A DNA stretch of 64,000 nucleotides from Synchiropus splendidus (Eukaryota > Chordata > Actinopteri > Syngnathiformes > Callionymidae): positions 61,137,437 to 61,201,436 of the forward strand of contig NC_071334.1 in assembly GCF_027744825.2 (NCBI RefSeq), read 5' to 3'. The notes beneath the pieces were generated by a model that searched no databases, had not been told where the DNA came from, and saw only the letters and a program-made list of their open reading frames with translations. Shown here piece by piece: positions 36,323 through 50,400 of this stretch. The position numbers and the translations under genes are program-made. Position 1 is the stretch's first letter. Each line of letters begins with the position of its first letter.

Positions 36323-39300
36323 TAATGAGCAGCAAACTATTGTTGTTAAAACCTTTTTCCTTCCAGAATCTATGCATTTCAAACAAAACATGACATCTGT
36401 AAAACTGTTTGACAATGAACTACAACATTCAATTTTCCATTAGTACGCCGATGGTGTCATAGTTCAATTTTTGATTTGGTCAGATACGAGAATGCAGCTG
36501 ACAAAGCAGGCTGGATATTGACAGCAAATCATACCAAGCACATTCTAGTAATAAGACTTGAGACTTGACTCAGACTTGTTGTGAGCATTTCTTCCTGTAA
36601 ACTTCCTCCTAAATTAAGATATCACATCTACACTGTGGCTGCAACTGGCATAGGTATTTATTCCCAGGTCAATACTCGTCCAACAGTCTGTCACCTGCAG
36701 TATGTTGGCAAGTTGGGCACAAAATGTAAGCAAATAAAAAAACATACCTCGTGATAAAGGGCCTTTTCTTCCTATTGAGGCTTGCTAAAATAAATAAATA
36801 TAAAACTAAATAATATCAAAGTAAACAACTTACTTGAAGAATATAATATATATAAAATTTTAATTTAAAAAGAAATATACTTTAAATTGTTTTTCCTATT
36901 TTTTTTTAAATAATAGTTTAGTAATCACTCATTTTCTTTGTACTTCAGTGTTTTGGTTGAAGGGCCACTCACAACAGTCACAATATATAATGTGGCTCCT
37001 TTGGCAAGTTAATTGCCCTCCCTTTGTCTTTACTGCATTTGTCACATAAAGGAGTTTTCACATGTGAAAGACCTGTATTGACAAACAATTTTGCTGTTAC
37101 TGACACCATACCAACCATGTGTTCCTTAGCATGGGGACAAATATTACTGTTTTACTCTTATAATTCACTGTTTTCACAATTTCTTTACTCCAATTAAATC
37201 TCTAAGAAATCATTTCACCTGTATGTTCTCTCTATATGTCAATCATTGTGAAATTTTAAAGGTGTTGTGTTGTCGAGTCAATGCTTTACTCTGGTTTTCA
37301 GCTGCATACTGAATTTATAATCACTAAAATGTGTCCAAAATAGTTACACCTCGGTAATTTTACATACAAAAACCATGTCTCAAATAATCATTTTTGTCTA
37401 GAACGAACAGATCACGGTTAAAGGGTCATCGAAAGTGCTACGAGGCGCTGGAAGCAAAGATGCATTGAGGAACAAAACATATCTCTCCCAGTGATCTGGT
37501 TTCTAAACATCATCATACACGGCAGATTCTTTGTGTTTGCTTTAGCAGGGCGCGCAAAAACAATCATCACAATCAAACATCTCTCACTACACACAGACAT
37601 CCCATCACGCCAACAGCAAAAGCCTGGTGTGTTGGCTTATACCGTCTGCAGCCGGCTTCATGCAGCAAGGTGCTAAGGCGTTTGAAGTAAGCAGCCAGCG
37701 CACATTATGCCAGATGAAATGCTATCATGCGTGGCCGCTGAATGGTTTGTGTCATTAAGAGAATAAGGCAAACAGCGAGCCGACCGTGTTCAGAAACCTG
37801 CCTGCTCACGCTCCTTTCTGAGGGAAGGCAAGATTAAGGGGATGTTCAGAGGCTCTCGTCTGTCAAGACTTCAAAGATGCCATCGACACTCCTTGTTTCA
37901 GCGGGCACAGCAACCAAATCGCGCACACTCTGCCGCCTCTGTGGCTGTCAAACCTCCTCTGACATTCCCTTCATCAGGTACACGGGCTTTAATCCAGACA
38001 TAGATAAATAAATCAACAGAGCGGGGTCCTGATATTCTCAGCACCTCCTGGTGGTAGGGTATCAGTACAGCCAGGATATGGGTGAAAAGGAAACCAGGGA
38101 GTCATTAGTCGTCTGCTGGGGATAACAAAGAGAGGCCAGTTATAGCCAACAGAAAGGATAATGAAGAATTGGGAAGAATTAAAGTTTAAAGACACTTTTC
38201 TCCCCCGTGCTCCTGGTGGCAGACATGAAACACAAATTCACAGTGGCACCAAGGTTTCCACAAGCACATCACCTCCTGTAAGTCTGACTTCAAATCACTC
38301 TACAAACAGAAAATTCTGTTGCCTTCCGCCTTTTTTTTTCAAAGAAGAGAAGAGATTTTGACAACCGGTGCAACATCTGGCACTGACACATGAGAGGAGA
38401 ACAGAGGAGTTTGAATTAAAGTTGACACGTCGACATGCAGGCAGTCATGCTGCACATCAGAGTCAGCTCTGGACACGTCTGTCTGTTTGAGGATGTCTGT
38501 GAATCGCGCGCGCTGAGTGGGGAGATCCGCGGGAAGCAATCTGAGATATCAACAATGAAATAAATACACACGGACAAACCAAAGAAAGAGCAGTGTGTAC
38601 CCAATATGACTGCTTTTGCGTGAAGAGAAGTTCCCGGCGAGGAGGAGAAAAGAGGAAGACACTAGCTGGAGAGCGTAGTACCTGTCGAGGTGTATTTTCG
38701 ATACCTCTTTTCTTTTCATTTTAACAGCTAAAGCGAAGCAGACAGAGATCACCACAACAGAAATATAAATGTCTGAAAGCAGAAAAAAGATCTGTTGCTT
38801 CATTGTTCTATTTGTTTGTTTTGAAGCCCAGTCTGGCAGCGGGAAAGAGCATCCCTTTCAGAATACAAAAGATGCCTTAGAGGCAACATAAGTGAAGTTT
38901 TATGCTGATGACTGACTTCATGACAAACATCGGGGGTGAAACTGCAAATCTTTTTTACAGAGCAGGGGGAGAAGCACGCTGAAATAATAACACGAATACC
39001 TGGGCAATGGAAAAAAGGAGGAAAAAAGTACGAGGACAGACAAAAAAAAACCTAATTTATATCCTATAAGAGGAAGGAGAGGCACCCGGGGGCCCTGTAA
39101 GTTGTGAAAAATTAAAGGAGACGGATTCAAACTGTCCAATTTCCACATCAAACAAACCCCAGGCTCCATGCTCCTGGAGAGGCTGCCTCATATCCAACAT
39201 AGCCTCAGAAAGATGCACCCCCTCCTCCCTTTACTCCACCTATACTCCCTCCTCATCCCCCCCCGCCTCTTCATCCCCTCCATGAGTCCACAGCCACGGA

Positions 39301-40660
39301 CGCCACTTTTTTTTTTTAACTGGTTCTCTCCATTTCCTCAATAACCCCGCTCTCTAATTCCCCTAAGCACTGTACTGGTTACACTAGCCACTGTCTCTCC
39401 CCTGCCTAATTATACCCTTGTGAGTCTATTAATCAACTTGTGAATTATTTAAGATGGAGAGCTCCTCTGCCTGTAACTGGCTTTGACACTGAGAAGGAGA
39501 GAAAGAAGAGGAAAGCTGAGGAGGGAGTGAGAGGGGGATGAATGTTGGGAACGAGAGAATGAATATGAAAGGTGGTTGGATGGGAAAAAAAAAGTCAGGG
39601 AAAGGCGCAATAGACGACAAGAAAAGAAAGAAGAACTTTGGGTCTGTGCACGTACGTCCCTTGAGGACCAGGAAGCCTGTGCAGCGCTGCACCGAGACGA
39701 GACAAAACCTCCATCAACATTCACCCTGTTTTATTTTTTTTTCTTTTTTGTGTTGTTGTTGTTTTTTCCTTCCTCCCCCATCCCACTCTCCAATTCCATG
39801 CATATGTTTTCATGATAAACAGGAAATTCATGAATATATGGAGCGAGAATTGGTGGAGACAGAGGGTGAGGTGAGGAAAGGGAAAGATGAGTGAACAGTC
39901 AAGACAGCACACACGCATGTCAACACTCACACAAACAACTTTTTTTTTTTTAAAAAAGAATGGACAATCCTTAAGCATTAGATATATGTGGATGCACTTA
40001 TGAGGAAGTAGGATGCTGGCAACCTACTGACCACCAACGCTTGTAACATTTATTCAAGTGGAATATGAAATAAGAGGAGCTGCAATTACACATATGCCTC
40101 ATACTGAAATAGAGATTCAGTGTTTGTCGCACAGTATTTCGGAAACGAACAAGGGGAGGAACATTTTAAGCTTGATTTTCATTCATTAGTTGCTCAATTA
40201 CTTTTTATTGTTTCCCTAAAATGTACGCTGACTCACCAAAAATATCCTGTCTTGACTTGTTTTCACTCATGTGCAAGCAAGTGCGCAATAGAAATTGACT
40301 CTGGCTTCAATGATCTAGACTGTGCGAACATCCCTGCAGTGGATGTCCAGGGGGTCAAAGATGCTTGGGTCGGAGCCAAGACATAAATGGCATGCTGTAA
40401 GTGGTGATCGGTTCATCTCAATCATCAGAGTGCACCTCTGTGGACGCAGTGACTTTAAAGGGTATAAGACAAATGGATCTGAGAGGACAACTGAAATACT
40501 TGCTGTGCTCTGATTTGTTATTGTCATGATTAAAACCTGTGTTGATATCAGATATTTGGAATCATGCCAAAGACTATTACATATATCTGTATGTATTTAC
40601 TTGTTATATTAAACCCAGCTGTAAGTGGAAAATATAATATATTAAAATATAACTATGAAA
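36323..40660. other. Gene-poor interval
   Basis: No gene recognised. It is AT-rich and featureless at 36730-36920. Around 37850-37980 and 39180-39480 are pyrimidine-rich or GC-balanced stretches without a domain-bearing frame. Purine- and pyrimidine-rich runs near 39480-39780 make long frames on both strands that are compositional artefacts. Confidence 0.5.
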
Positions 40661-40700
40661 TAGGGGTGGACAATATTCTTATTCATATCAGTGTGCTTGC
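40661..40700. mobile_element. hAT-like MITE end
   Basis: TAGGGGTGGACAATATTCTT followed by ATTCATATCA resembles the terminal TAGGGGTGGGCGATAT of common fish hAT MITEs. The opposite end was not located, so the extent is unknown. Confidence 0.4.
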
Positions 40701-43700
40701 TGTGAGCGATTTCCACCTCTGCCGCTCTCTTCGTGTGAGACACACACCCGCCAATGCTCACTTTTTCCACCCTTCCCGTCCAGACTTGGCTGTGCAAGTA
40801 TGTTTGTTCAGAAAGCAGAGAGAGAAAGCAGGTGACACTGAGAAATATCAAACATCATGGGATTTATTGATATGACTGGCACCAATGTGACCGCAGCAAT
40901 AGCATTGTTAATAGTATATGAAATAGTACAATTTATATAAAATCATAAAAAGCCTTCTTTTGCTCTTTTTGAAAGGTGAACTTGAATAAGTCATGAGAGA
41001 AGAGACTCGTGTATTTAAACTGCTCAGAGGTTGAATTGATCACAGCTTTATCAAGCCTCTATATATCAACAGCCTTGTTTAATGTCTGCCAGAGCAGGAA
41101 GACGTCTAGTGTTAATACAAGAAGATGTTCTTTAAAATGTTCCATGACCCAAACTTACTGAACACCGTGAGTTTGTTTTCAGTGGCTGCTTGTGTGCGCT
41201 GGCGCCAGTTAGAGGCCCATCTCATTAGCACTGAGCCGTGCTGTTGTCGAAGAGCATACAAAAGGCCACCCCGCTCTCTGTGGGATGTTTATTAAATTAA
41301 TAAAAAATTGCTCAAGGCGAGCTGTAGCGGGAAGTGCCCAGGGCTTGGCTGTGATTGGCACCCTCCGCAGCCCCCGCGTTCTCTCCAGAGTCCTGCTACG
41401 TTAGCATTAACTAACTGGCCGTGACTGAGGAGAGTCGACTGACATGAAGCCCTGTCTCCGCGCCCGCGACTGCACCCCCACCATCCATCACACCCCCCCC
41501 ACCTCCGGACTGCGCCTTGTTTGAACGAGAAATTTATCTTCGAAACGCTTCGTTGTTTTGACAAAAACATACTGTTTGACTGATCAATCTCAAAGTACCA
41601 ATTAACCAACCCACTGAGCCAGATCGCATGGAGAGCTTCGGCTACAACTTGTTCTCGGGGCAGAAATACATACCATTTGGACTGAATATCCACTGAATTA
41701 TTCACTTCTCTTATTGGGTGGAATTCAGTGTACCGTCTTCAAATTCTGTTTTGACAGTTTTTCAGAGTGAATATGTTTCACATACGTATGTATCAAATAT
41801 ACCATCAGTGCGGAGGATTTCCTTGAAGCTCTATGGTGTGTGTAACAATACACATACAATTCAATCTGATAAACAAGACAAAAGGGTAATTATGTGTAAA
41901 GATAATATATTGTTTACTTGTTGTTTGGATCCAAAAGTAGCAGTTAGTTAATATGACATTAATCGTGCCCTGATTTTAGTCCAATGGCTTCAGAAATTAC
42001 TATGTTGCGTAAGAGCAATATTTAATGTCATGAGTCTGAATGTGAGCACTGTAAATACTAGAAAAGAGTAAAATTGAGTAGAGAAATGTAACTCTTGAGA
42101 AGAGGTTTAAAATTCAAATGATATAGCTCTATATCTAGAACAAACAAAATGAAAATGAAAATTTTGAACCGACAAACATTACAAATACAGAAAGGGTCAC
42201 AAGCCAGAACTTAATTTATTTATTATACTTGGCCTTAAAATCTGCATTTTCACTATAAACTACAGGAAAAGTAACTTGTGTGAAAGCCCCCTTCAACACG
42301 CTCCAGTACTAGCACATATACGGGCAGCCAGGTATTTGGAAAAATGTGTATTTCCCTTCGTTGTAACAATAACAACAACATACATGCATCATATTATGAG
42401 GAATGTTTATTGCTTTACATCAACAGACATAAATCTGGGCCATGCACATAGACATGGCCCAGATTTAGTAGTCTCACCACTCATAGTAGAACTCCCATAA
42501 TGTACTGCAACAATTACAATTTTGAATAAATTCAGCCACTTGGTCCAATTGTCCCTCCAGCCTCTGTGACTGAGTGTGATACCTCTGATGTAGGATTCGA
42601 CAATGGAAATGTCTTCTGGCTGCTGCCAGAGCACAGACAGGTTTTAGTTTCTGAACATGGACAATTACTTCATTGCCCCCATCGGAAGACAGCACATTGC
42701 TAAACAGAAAATTGCTGACCAATGCAAAAATAAAAAAAAATGGAGGGAATCAGAGCTCCTATGGAAGCATTCATATTGAAGTGATATAATGAGTCAGAAG
42801 CAGCGAGACTGGAGGGGGTTTTGGGGCAGAAAAAAGAAAGAAAACAGCTAAATCAGTCATTACATATCCATTTCTTCTTCACAAGAACACTTCATTCAGA
42901 CAACCAACTTAACATTCTACTTCAACCCAACAGAAAAACGGCTGCGTTTCTAGCTCTTCAGAGAACTCTGCATATTTGCGGGAAAAAAGGAATACAAAGA
43001 GAAAAATTAAAATATATTATCATCTGTTAAGAATCCTTTTAAAAATAAACAAGACAAACACAAACAAAACACAACAAAAAAGGCCCGCTCTGTCTCCCTG
43101 ACTTCACGTCTCCTCTCTCTCTCCCTCACTCAGCTTGGTGACTCTCTGAGGAGGAGGAAGCTGTGGAACTCATTTGCATATAAACTGCGAGAGGCAGGGA
43201 TTGTCATCGGCGGCACATTAGACGCGAGGACCGCGAAGGGAGAGGATTTTCATGTGCAAATTTCAGCCTCGACAACTCTGTGCATTATTATTTCATCAGC
43301 GGCTGAGAGGAAGAGGAAAAAAAAAAACAAACCCTGCCATCATCCCCATGGACACTTCAAGATCCAGACCAAATCCCCCCGCCGCTCCTCTCCCCCTGAA
43401 GGCCCCTCTACTGAGTAGCTGTTTACACCAGGGCCTGTGACGCAGGAGGAGTCAATCCGCCAGTGAGAGAGATCTGATAAGAAAACGGCAGGAAGAGGTG
43501 ACACAATTACACCGATTGTGACCAGCAATATTGGTGTTCCCTGCATTAATTGCTTGTAAACTGTGAGGCTGGAGACTCACCAGCTTTCAAGTTCTAAAAG
43601 GAGATTACAGCCAATTAGCAGGGGCTCTGAAAACCCACCACCGTCTGGGGAATAGGAGCTGATCCCTAATGTGGGACAGCTGCGAGCAACAAAGAAACAG

Positions 43701-44418
43701 TAGCAGTCCTGCTCTGAAAAACACACTTGCAAGCATAATAAAACACAGGCATAGATTCTATTCATTAACATATAATCTCACATGCAAACAAAAACACACC
43801 CTTCAGTGACAGCACGACCTGCTAGAAGTGCTATTACGGTATGAAAAATGAATGGATGCAAACAGACGCGAAAACGCTCCCAAAGTGCCAAAACGGAAAC
43901 AGACAGGGAGGTAAATATGTTTAAAAAGGTGAGCGGGAAAAGCGATTTAGGGCTGGGGAACGCATTTCATCCTTTTAAATCAATTTGTCAGGCTTGTGTC
44001 ACCGAAAGAGCCGAGTGTTTCCTTGTAAACTGCCACCTTTAATTTCTTTGTCTGACATGTTCCACTGTACCACGACACACACAAGAGACGGCGCGTGAGG
44101 TGAGCAAAAGGTTCAAAGCCCAGGTGGGAGCGACGCCTGTGTACCCCTGAGCTCAGTGGATTACCTCATTCACTCTTATGTCAAACAGAAGGCAAGAAGA
44201 GGAGGAACACAAGTCGAAAGATCTCCACAGGCTGCGTAATCTACCACGATTTGTGCAGAGACCTGCGACTCCCATATTACCAGTCTGGTTCAATGATCTC
44301 CTTCCTCTTCATCTCTTCTCCTCTCCTGATTCAAACCGATATCAACCGTCTGTGTACACCACTGTCATGTTATCATGCACCTGCACGGCACCCCACCTTC
44401 CTCCCTTCTGCACCCCCT

Positions 44419-44420
<2 letters not shown>
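40701..44420. other. Non-coding interval with hairpin and conserved-like stretch
   Basis: No gene recognised. A conserved-looking stretch at 41180-41430 includes CTCATTAGCA (41221-41230) and TTTATTAAATTAATAAA (near 41288). A perfect hairpin sits at 42430-42467. The rest has no supported features. Confidence 0.45.
42430..42467. repeat. Perfect 15-bp inverted repeat
   Basis: TAAATCTGGGCCATG (42430-42444) and CATGGCCCAGATTTA (42453-42467) are exact reverse complements around the 8-base spacer CACATAGA. The stem is too short for a canonical miRNA precursor. Confidence 0.95.
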
Positions 44421-44455
<35 letters not shown>

Positions 44456-44476
44456 ACACACACACACACACACACA
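44421..44476. repeat. (CA)n microsatellite
   Basis: Fifty-six bases of CA repeats, with one G interruption at 44451. Thr-His frames across it are artefacts. Confidence 0.97.
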
Positions 44477-47400
44477 GTAACAACAACAGCTGCCACACAG
44501 ACCTTTTCTGTAGGAATAAATTCCACCTCATGAGATGATATTCATAAACAAGTACGCCAAAGGTTTGATTTTATTGAACCAAAATATGAAAACTATTTAT
44601 TTCTTTATTTCTAATCACAATCTTTCATATGATACCTTGGCCTCGAACTTTTTTCCCCCAGCATGTTTTACGATGGATCAGCTCAGATTTAGGCATCAAT
44701 ATTTGTAATTGCTCTTAGTTGTGTATTTTTTTAAAATACATTTTTCAAATTTATACTGCAAGCAACAAAACACAACATTTGTCACAACATTTCTTAACTT
44801 TTCTGAAGTCCCAAGCAAACAACTATGCATAGAAATCTCATATATAGATAGCTCACATGGACAGCAGATGGAACAACCCATCCTCACTCCCCTATATACT
44901 ATAATTACATTGGGAAAGTAGATATTTATGTTTGACGCCGCCGACAAAGACATGCCGTTTTAATGGAGTTCAAAATGTTTTCCTTCGTGTGTCGCGCTCC
45001 CAGTGGGGGGTGTGGATTGCGCGCATGGATTGCTGCTTTATAACGTCAAAATGGCTGGGATCTGCCATCTTCAACTGGAGCTGGTCACATGACCATCGAA
45101 AAAAGTTATAGTATAGAAATATGCTTGTCTAAAGTGAAGCTATTCCATTTACAGACAAACTGACAAAACTAACAAAACAAAAAAGCTATTATAAGCAAAA
45201 CATATATAAGAAAAGGCAGATATAAGCAAAATAAGTCTTTTTTACAGTTTAAAGATGGCACTAATATGAACAAATGAATGTTTTCAATCTCAATGTATGA
45301 ATGTGCAAACTGGGTCCAGAGAAGGTCAGATGACCACATAACTTGGGGGTGAAGCACGACTTTCTCTCACGGAAATAGAACTAGACTGCAAATGCTGGTG
45401 GCTATTTTGCAGGCAAAATCACTGGAGAAATAGAATATGTGCTACACACATAGAAGGAGGAGCCTTGTGCGGCCAGACACATTTTAGTCCCAATCATGAG
45501 AGTAAATGTCAGAAGTACACTCGGGGAGTTGTTTGATTACGACCACAGCATCCACAGCTGCTTCAGCGGAGCCATTAGCATCTGTCAAAATGATGGCTCT
45601 TACCTTTTGAAGCCTCGCAGTTAAGCAAATCTGAACTAATGTCTCACTTATTACACAGCTTTGCAGCTCCTTAGTTAGCACTCGGAGATGTTTGCATGAT
45701 GACACCACCAGGAGGTTGGGATTTAGTTTCTTTTAATATATCAACTTGTAGAACAGCTACTGACCAGCGGAGGCTGCAAGCTCTCTAATCCCTCCAATCA
45801 AACTGCATTTTTAATTATACATAATCAATATTCAAGGCATTGCATTTGCCACAGTTTAGACATCCATCAAGGATCATAAATTCTTAATGCCTTAAAAAAA
45901 AAAAAAAAATCCAAAACCCCAACACTCACAAATTTTATTCCCAAGGTTTATAGCAATCTGGCAAATCAGATATGATTAATTATAAATTGAACCATTACAG
46001 TGCGCCTCAGAAGCTCACGTTCACAAATTGCATCCACAACTGGGGCTGAACATGAAATTTGCTCTCCTGGTATTTCTGCAGCTCGAATGCAAAGTCGCGG
46101 AGCCTGATTCACATGCAGGGTCCGTTCTACATCCTGTAGTTTCATTTAGATCAAAAGACTCAACTAGACAGAGAATCACAGGATATCCAGAATATCTGAT
46201 CATCCACGCACCCCCACTCAGATTCACCTAGCATCTGAAGAGCGCAGCCACTCCCGCAATGATCTCATTAATGCAAAGATGGAAGAGACAGAACTCTGCA
46301 GCTGAACTACATCTATCTGCTATTGTCCTGGTCATAAAACACAGCCATACTAGGGTAAGTGTCTCAACAATCCTTCACGTTGTGCGTGTTTCGGCTGGGC
46401 TGCGGACAGATTTAGCGTGGTTGATGTAGAACAGTATGTCTTCAATGAAGTTCCCTGAAATACTTTTTACATGGGAGAGTCTGCTGATTGATTTAAAACC
46501 TTTCAGCCTGAGGACAAGGAGAAAAAAATAAAATAAAAGTAAGAGTAAAAACATGCCCTCAAACCATCCTTATTACAAACACAACTCTGTAAACAATGGC
46601 GGTATTTCAGCAGAGAGAGAGCAGGACAGAGAGCAATGGCATCTAGGGGCAGAGGGCTGCAGGGCTGGGTGGGGGCTGCTTGGGTGTTGGGGTGCTCTAA
46701 TGGGCTGAGGGAGCCTGGTAGGCCCTGCTGGAGGCCCACAGGAGGCCCTAGCCTGTGGTCTTGCCTTGGGCAGGCCTGCCACAGCAGCAGTCAGGTGGGC
46801 TGACAGACTGCGGGAGAGGATGCCCTCCCCATGTGGCCTGCCATCACCCCCCGCTAACATCAACAGCAACTCACCCTAAACCACTGCACAGATGTTCGGG
46901 GTTTAGGGAGCAACAAGCTGCACTGAAAAAGCTACTGTAAACTCAAACCAGACCAATTTCAATCATGGTAAGTATACATTAAGACCATTTCAATGAACCA
47001 ATCCACAAAGCAACTTTTTAAAAATTTTTTTAAAGGGAAGACTATTTAATGAAAGATGGAAAGGTCAGTGCAAGTTCGTACTTCAAGGAGCTCCAAGACG
47101 GTGTCGATGGTGTGGGAGAGAAACCCAAATACAAAACCAACCAGGATGAGTATGAGTATATGACTGGACTTCCAACAAATGGCCCAAAATGAAGAAATCC
47201 ATACTATAGTGCTGTATTCTGTCTAGTTAAAAATATCACCAGTTATACCCAAGTATTACTCTTAATGTTCCAGGTTGATTTAACAGGCAGTTTCAAGAGA
47301 CAAAGTATGAGCTGTACGTGTTTTGCTATGATAGACAGCTTCAGTCTGATCAAACATACTCACGGTAAGACACTCATGTCAAAAATAGAAGAAAGGTTAG

Positions 47401-50400
47401 ACTTCAGCGTGAACTATTTCAAGTGTGTTCCATTCTGTATTTACACAGTCGACCTTTAGCCCTGCTGATCCCTAAAGCCCCATTCGTATAGTTCACTGTA
47501 GGTGGTAAAGATCAGGGCAGCTCGGACTGGACTCTCGCCCCTTGACTGGCGAGGCGTAAGAAGCCTGTGGCATGACTCTCAGCATGGGAAAAGCACAGCT
47601 TTATCGCCGCTGCTCAAACATTCATCACACATTCTCTCCTGCAGTGAGTTCCAAAGGGAAACAATGGCTCCTCCATCAAGTTCCATCTGAATCTGTCGAT
47701 TTAGTCAGAAGGTGGCACAGAGGCAACTTCAAAGTTGCCTTATAGAGGGGTCTGGGTTGGTGCACACCAAAGAAGAGGAGCTTAGGGACAGATGAGGGGG
47801 AGCGTTTCTCTCCAGTCAGGAGGGAGGTCATTATCAGGCCATGTTCAAGCCGGCACCCGCACACACGTGCAGTCTCACGCCGATATGTGCTGCTGTCTTC
47901 ATATTTGGAATATAATACTTTTGCCATCACTGCAGGCAAAGTACCTCACGAGGCAGTGTTTGTGTCGACGCAAGCTGGTGAGTGCACATATAGATGTGGA
48001 GCTATTCTTGAAATTCCTCTGAGAACAGACTTAAAAAGACATTATTTTCTGCATAAGGAGGTGAAGGTCAGTGTTTCCCCAGTGTTCTTATGCATCTTTG
48101 TAAACACTAAACAAACAGCAAACGCTTAATACCATTAGGAATAAGGTTAATTCTCTTCAAAGTAAATATCTTGCTTTTTCATTTTGAAAGTAAGAAAACG
48201 GGACATCAATCATGTTTGGTAAATCTGCCCTGTTGACAAGCAGTCGATTTGAATAATAGCACACGTTTAAAACATTGCATCAACCTTCCACCAGCCGTTG
48301 ATCACCAAAGCCATCTGTAATTCATCACAGGTGTCCTTCAAATGACCTCTGACATCCTCACGCTCCTCATACTGGCCACACTAGTCTGTATACATTACTG
48401 AAAATACAATTTAAAAAAGAACACTCCACCAATGTGAAATAAAATATTACATATTTGATAAAATATTGTAGCATAAAACAAACTTCAACAAGATTAAACT
48501 CTGACACTGACATGTTTTTACTTTCTGTGCAATAAAAAAAACTCAGCAGAAACACACATTATTTATAACGTGTGTTTATTAAATATTATAAATAATATTT
48601 TTTAAATATCTTCCTCAAGAATGCACATGTTGAAAGCAAGCATTTCGTTAAATTTGGCATATTTTCTATTTTCTCTGAACAATATTATAGAATAATTTAT
48701 TTCCATAATAATTTATGCTAGAAATATAATATATATAATATATCATATATAATATATATATAAGAGCTCTACCAGCCTCCACCAATGACTTTCAAGGGAG
48801 AATGCAGATATTGAAGGTCATGTGTGACCAAGTGTGTGGAGTTAAAGGTTTCAGCTACCTCTGTTACCGCAGGGGATAAGACCCCTGAACAATAAAAAAA
48901 AAACAAAAAAAAAACAAATTTGGTCTTTTGGTTTAAAAAAGATTAAAGATATGACAATTTATACTGTTGAGAGGTGTAGTCAAAGATAGTATACAATACT
49001 AGAGTTATACTGTTCGCCGCCATGAATTTGCAAGCACGAGAAGATCATAACAATTACTTCTGTAGCATGTGCTGGTAGAAATGTTTACACCAGCTTCTTG
49101 GAATCGAAAGACCAGTTAACCCACATTTCATAAACGCACGAGTGGGAGAAAAAAGAAGAAGAGCGAAACAATGTCAAACTATGCCATAATCGCCAATGTC
49201 AAGTGAAGTACCGCTGAACATTTGAATTGGAAATCCAGCGACAATAAACTTCTGCAGTTGTTAGGGAGGCAAGAAAAGGGTTAAATGAACAAAGCCTTGG
49301 AAAAGAGACCAATTCTCCAGCTCCTGCCCCAATCCACACTCTTACCCCCACAAAGTACACAAGAAAAAAGAAGAAATAGTAGCATGCATATCATTCATTA
49401 GCAGCAAATAAAAGAAATTCTCTCTAATAGTGCCCCTAAATCCCTGAGCTCTCTGCACCACAGTGCAGGGAACTGAGGAAATGGGGGAGTGTGATGCGAA
49501 AGAAAGCCGTCTCCCTCAAGTGCTTGTTAGGCCCAAATTATTATGGCGATGAATAATTTTAAAAATAAATAGGAAAATAAATAAATAAAAAAGAAACATT
49601 TATAGATCTAAGTATTATCAGAGGAGCCGCGGGTCTGTTGCCGAGCTCAGTGGGCCCGTTTGAAATCAGCCTTTGTTTTTCACTTTGATCTGTAACTGCT
49701 AACCTCTCCACCGCTTCACCTGATCCCCCGTCAGCGCTTCTTCACCCACTTCCTCAATTTATACGTCTCTACACGAGACCCGCCACTGCCCGAACTAAGT
49801 GGTAATAATAATCTCACCATCGCCATCATCAGCCCCGTTTGCTTCATTATTTGTGTTTGTTTATTAGCCATAATTATCATGCAGCAGAGGGAGCGAGATA
49901 AGATAGAGTAAATGAGGAGGAGGAAAAAAGGGAAACACAGGAAGCAGCTTCTACACACCAGCTTCTTCTGTGCGATGCATCCTCCTTTGTCACTCTACTC
50001 ATTTGCTCCATCTTTGTCTCATCCCTCCTCTTTTCTTTCCCTTCTTCCGCACTCTTTTCTGCGCTCATATGCTGTTCTGCAATTATTTTGCTCTCATCTC
50101 TTATTGTATTAGCCTCACTTATCATTTGGATTCCCACATACCCACAAGTTTTCTGACCTTAGGTCTTAAGAGCTCCCACTCAAATGGCCCAGCCAGTTAC
50201 TCTAAAAGTTGTAATGTGTATCCTATACGTACAGATGGAATATTTTAACTGACTCATTTCATCTTTGTAAGATATGAAAAATGTAAGATTGTGACCGGAT
50301 GACAGAATGCAAACGTTAAACAGATAGTTGCTTGCAGATGCTATCTAATATGAATAAAGATACATTTCAGTCATCATGAATGGAACCAACTTGGATCAAC

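Noticed and set aside
39429..39978. Overlapping frames with Ser/Pro/Phe runs
   Set aside because: They arise from purine- and pyrimidine-rich DNA. No domain.
45040..45110. CLEAR-like GTCACATGAC considered as a TFEB site upstream of a gene
   Set aside because: One imperfect palindrome, with no gene nearby on either strand.
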